Assembly (NCBI GenBank): GCA_945788205.1
Contig: CALZLE010000158.1
Span: 1 to 13,296 of the forward strand
DNA: 13,296 nucleotides
Source: an uncultured Desulfuromonadales bacterium
GTDB taxonomy: Bacteria; Desulfobacterota; Desulfuromonadia; Desulfuromonadales; Geopsychrobacteraceae
Direction of reading: 5' to 3'
The notes under the pieces are model-generated. The model made no database searches and had not been told where the DNA came from. It worked only from the letters and a program-made list of their open reading frames with translations. Both the position numbers and the translations under genes were made by a program. Positions within the stretch are counted from its first letter, which is position 1. Each line of letters begins with the position of its first letter. Shown piece by piece: positions 12,009 through 13,296 of the stretch.

Positions 12009-13296
12009 ATGAAAATATCAGAAACAAGTGTTAAACGCCCGGTGCTGGCGACGGTGATGAGCCTGCTGATCGTACTGATCGGCCTGGTCGCCTACGACCG
12101 CTTGACGGTACGCGAATATCCAAATATCGACGAGCCGACCGTCTCGGTAATCACTGTTTATCAGGGTGCCAGTCCCGAAATTATTGAAACAGAAGTCACC
12201 ACCATTATCGAGGACAGCCTCTCGGGAATCGAGGGGATCAAGACCATCACCTCGGAGAGCCGGCAAGAGCAGAGTCAAATAAGTATTGTCTTCAAGATGG
12301 AGCGTAATGCCGATGACGCAGCGGCCGAAGTGCGCGACCGGGTCGGCCGGGTGCGAGCTGATCTGCCGTATGATATCGAGGAGCCGGTCATTGCCAAGGT
12401 CGAGGCCGACGCTGACCCGATTCTTTACATGGCCTTCTCCAGTGAAAAGCACAGCACCGAAGAGATCACCGATTACGTAGATCGCTACGTGACCGACCAG
12501 TTGGAGATGATCGATGGAGTGGCCGAAGCAACGATCTTCGGCGGCCGTAAATACTCGATGCGCATCTGGCTCGACCCGGCGCTGTTGACCGCACGCGGTG
12601 TTACTCCGCAGGATGTTGAAGACGCGATCCGCGCTCAGAACATCGAAGTACCGGGTGGCCGGCTGGAAAGCACGGCCCGTGAGTTCACCGTTCTGTCCGA
12701 TACCAGTCTCAACTCGCCGCAGCAGTTTGAGAATATAATTGTCCGCAAATCGGGCAGTACCCTGGTCCGTTTGCAGGACGTCGGCCGGGCTGAGGTCGGT
12801 CCCGAATCGGTGCGGGAAAAACTGCGCTACAATGGTGGACAAGCGGTTGCTATCGGCTTGGTCAAGCAATCGGTTGCCAATCCCCTCGACATCTCCCAGG
12901 CATTGCGCGAGGTGTTACCGGAGATGCAGAAATCTTTCCCTGACGGGATGAAAACCAAAGTCGTTTACGATTCATCGATTTTTATCGAGCGTTCCATCGA
13001 GAATGTCTTCAGTTCGATCTTCGAAGCGGTTGGGCTGGTGCTGCTGATCATCTTTATCTTCCTGCGCTCGGTTCGTTCCACTCTGATTCCGCTGGTTACT
13101 ATCCCGGTTTCACTGGTTGGCTCCTTTACCCTGATGTGGGCACTCGGCTTCTCCATAAACACCCTGACCCTGCTGGCGATGGTGCTGGCGGTCGGATTGG
13201 TGGTCGATGATGCCATCGTCGTGCTGGAAAACGTCCACCGGCATGTTGAGAGCGGCCTCAAACCGGCCAAGGCGGCCATCAAGGGGATGCGCGAGA
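12009..13296 (+). CDS. RND-family efflux pump, inner-membrane transporter, 3' partial
   Basis: The frame is open from the ATG at 12009 to the window edge, giving 429 residues of an expected 1000 or more. It starts MKISETSVKRPVLATVMSLL, the usual cytoplasmic stub and first membrane helix of hydrophobe/amphiphile RND pumps. The N-terminal periplasmic porter domain follows (YPNIDEPTVSVITVYQGASP, then the SGIEGIKTITSES segment). Helices 2 to 4 come next, and the proton-relay pair Asp400-Asp401 is present in GLVVDDAIVVLENV, the counterpart of the paired aspartates of AcrB helix 4. The pump should drive proton-coupled drug or solvent export with the adaptor encoded upstream. AGGA at 11997-12000 sits eight bases before the ATG. 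Expression probably depends on the TetR-controlled promoter upstream of the adaptor gene. The remainder lies outside the window. Confidence 0.95.
   Translation, partial: MKISETSVKRPVLATVMSLLIVLIGLVAYDRLTVREYPNIDEPTVSVITVYQGASPEIIETEVTTIIEDSLSGIEGIKTITSESRQEQSQISIVFKMERNADDAAAEVRDRVGRVRADLPYDIEEPVIAKVEADADPILYMAFSSEKHSTEEITDYVDRYVTDQLEMIDGVAEATIFGGRKYSMRIWLDPALLTARGVTPQDVEDAIRAQNIEVPGGRLESTAREFTVLSDTSLNSPQQFENIIVRKSGSTLVRLQDVGRAEVGPESVREKLRYNGGQAVAIGLVKQSVANPLDISQALREVLPEMQKSFPDGMKTKVVYDSSIFIERSIENVFSSIFEAVGLVLLIIFIFLRSVRSTLIPLVTIPVSLVGSFTLMWALGFSINTLTLLAMVLAVGLVVDDAIVVLENVHRHVESGLKPAKAAIKGMRE

Noticed and set aside
12018..12869. 283-codon open frame antisense to the RND pump gene
   Set aside because: It is a mirror of strongly constrained, GC-rich coding sequence on the + strand; the + frame has unmistakable RND motifs.
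1..13296. CRISPR arrays, tRNA or rRNA genes, insertion sequences, phage genes
   Set aside because: No regularly spaced repeats, RNA gene folds, transposase motifs or terminal inverted repeats were found on reading both strands.

Overview
The window reads as a chromosomal segment of a Gram-negative, probably anaerobic or microaerophilic bacterium. The mix of genes suggests a relative of the Desulfuromonadales/Geobacter group: a rubrerythrin with an N-terminal rubredoxin domain, HDOD and GGDEF signalling genes, a DUF2141 exported protein, and a TetR-controlled RND efflux operon. This assignment is inference from gene content and style; there is no rRNA or other taxonomic marker here. No tRNA, rRNA, CRISPR array, transposase or phage gene was seen.

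Layout. (a) 1-4855, all on +: the 3' part of an exported DUF2141 protein; a pentapeptide-repeat protein fused to a two-helix potassium-channel pore; an HDOD protein; a small soluble diguanylate cyclase with an intact active site and inhibitory site; a glycerate-dehydrogenase-like D-2-hydroxyacid dehydrogenase; and a YkgJ-type cysteine-cluster protein that overlaps it by one base. (b) 4860-5393 on -: a SpoU/TrmH-family RNA methylase, tail to tail with the cysteine-cluster gene. (c) 5676-6391 on +: a pterin carbinolamine dehydratase and a DUF2784 membrane protein in an overlapping pair, closed by a strong bidirectional terminator. (d) 6457-7005 on -: rubrerythrin with a near-consensus sigma70 promoter and repeated GGTAAC words around it. 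(e) 7178-9098 on +: two small permeases that look like the two halves of one DUF318/ArsP-like permease, then an EamA-type transporter. (f) 9158-9781 on -: a LysE/RhtB amino-acid exporter that looks more AT-rich than its surroundings. (g) 9933-13296 on +: a TetR regulator, an RND periplasmic adaptor and the 5' part of an RND pump.

How the parts work together. The clearest regulatory circuit is in (g). An 18-bp palindrome with half-sites GGAGTGA/TCACTCC occurs three times: once at the predicted start of tetR transcription and twice in front of the adaptor gene. This is what is expected of a TetR repressor controlling itself and its efflux operon. A terminator-like hairpin lies between the two adaptor-side copies, so attenuation is possible. 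A REP-like palindrome separates the adaptor and pump genes.

Most worth a second look: the tetR/RND operator set with the internal terminator, the split half-permease pair, the pentapeptide-channel fusion whose true start is hidden by a possible one-base frameshift, and the GGTAAC repeats in the rubrerythrin promoter. Nothing seen amounts to a clearly new defence or mobile system.
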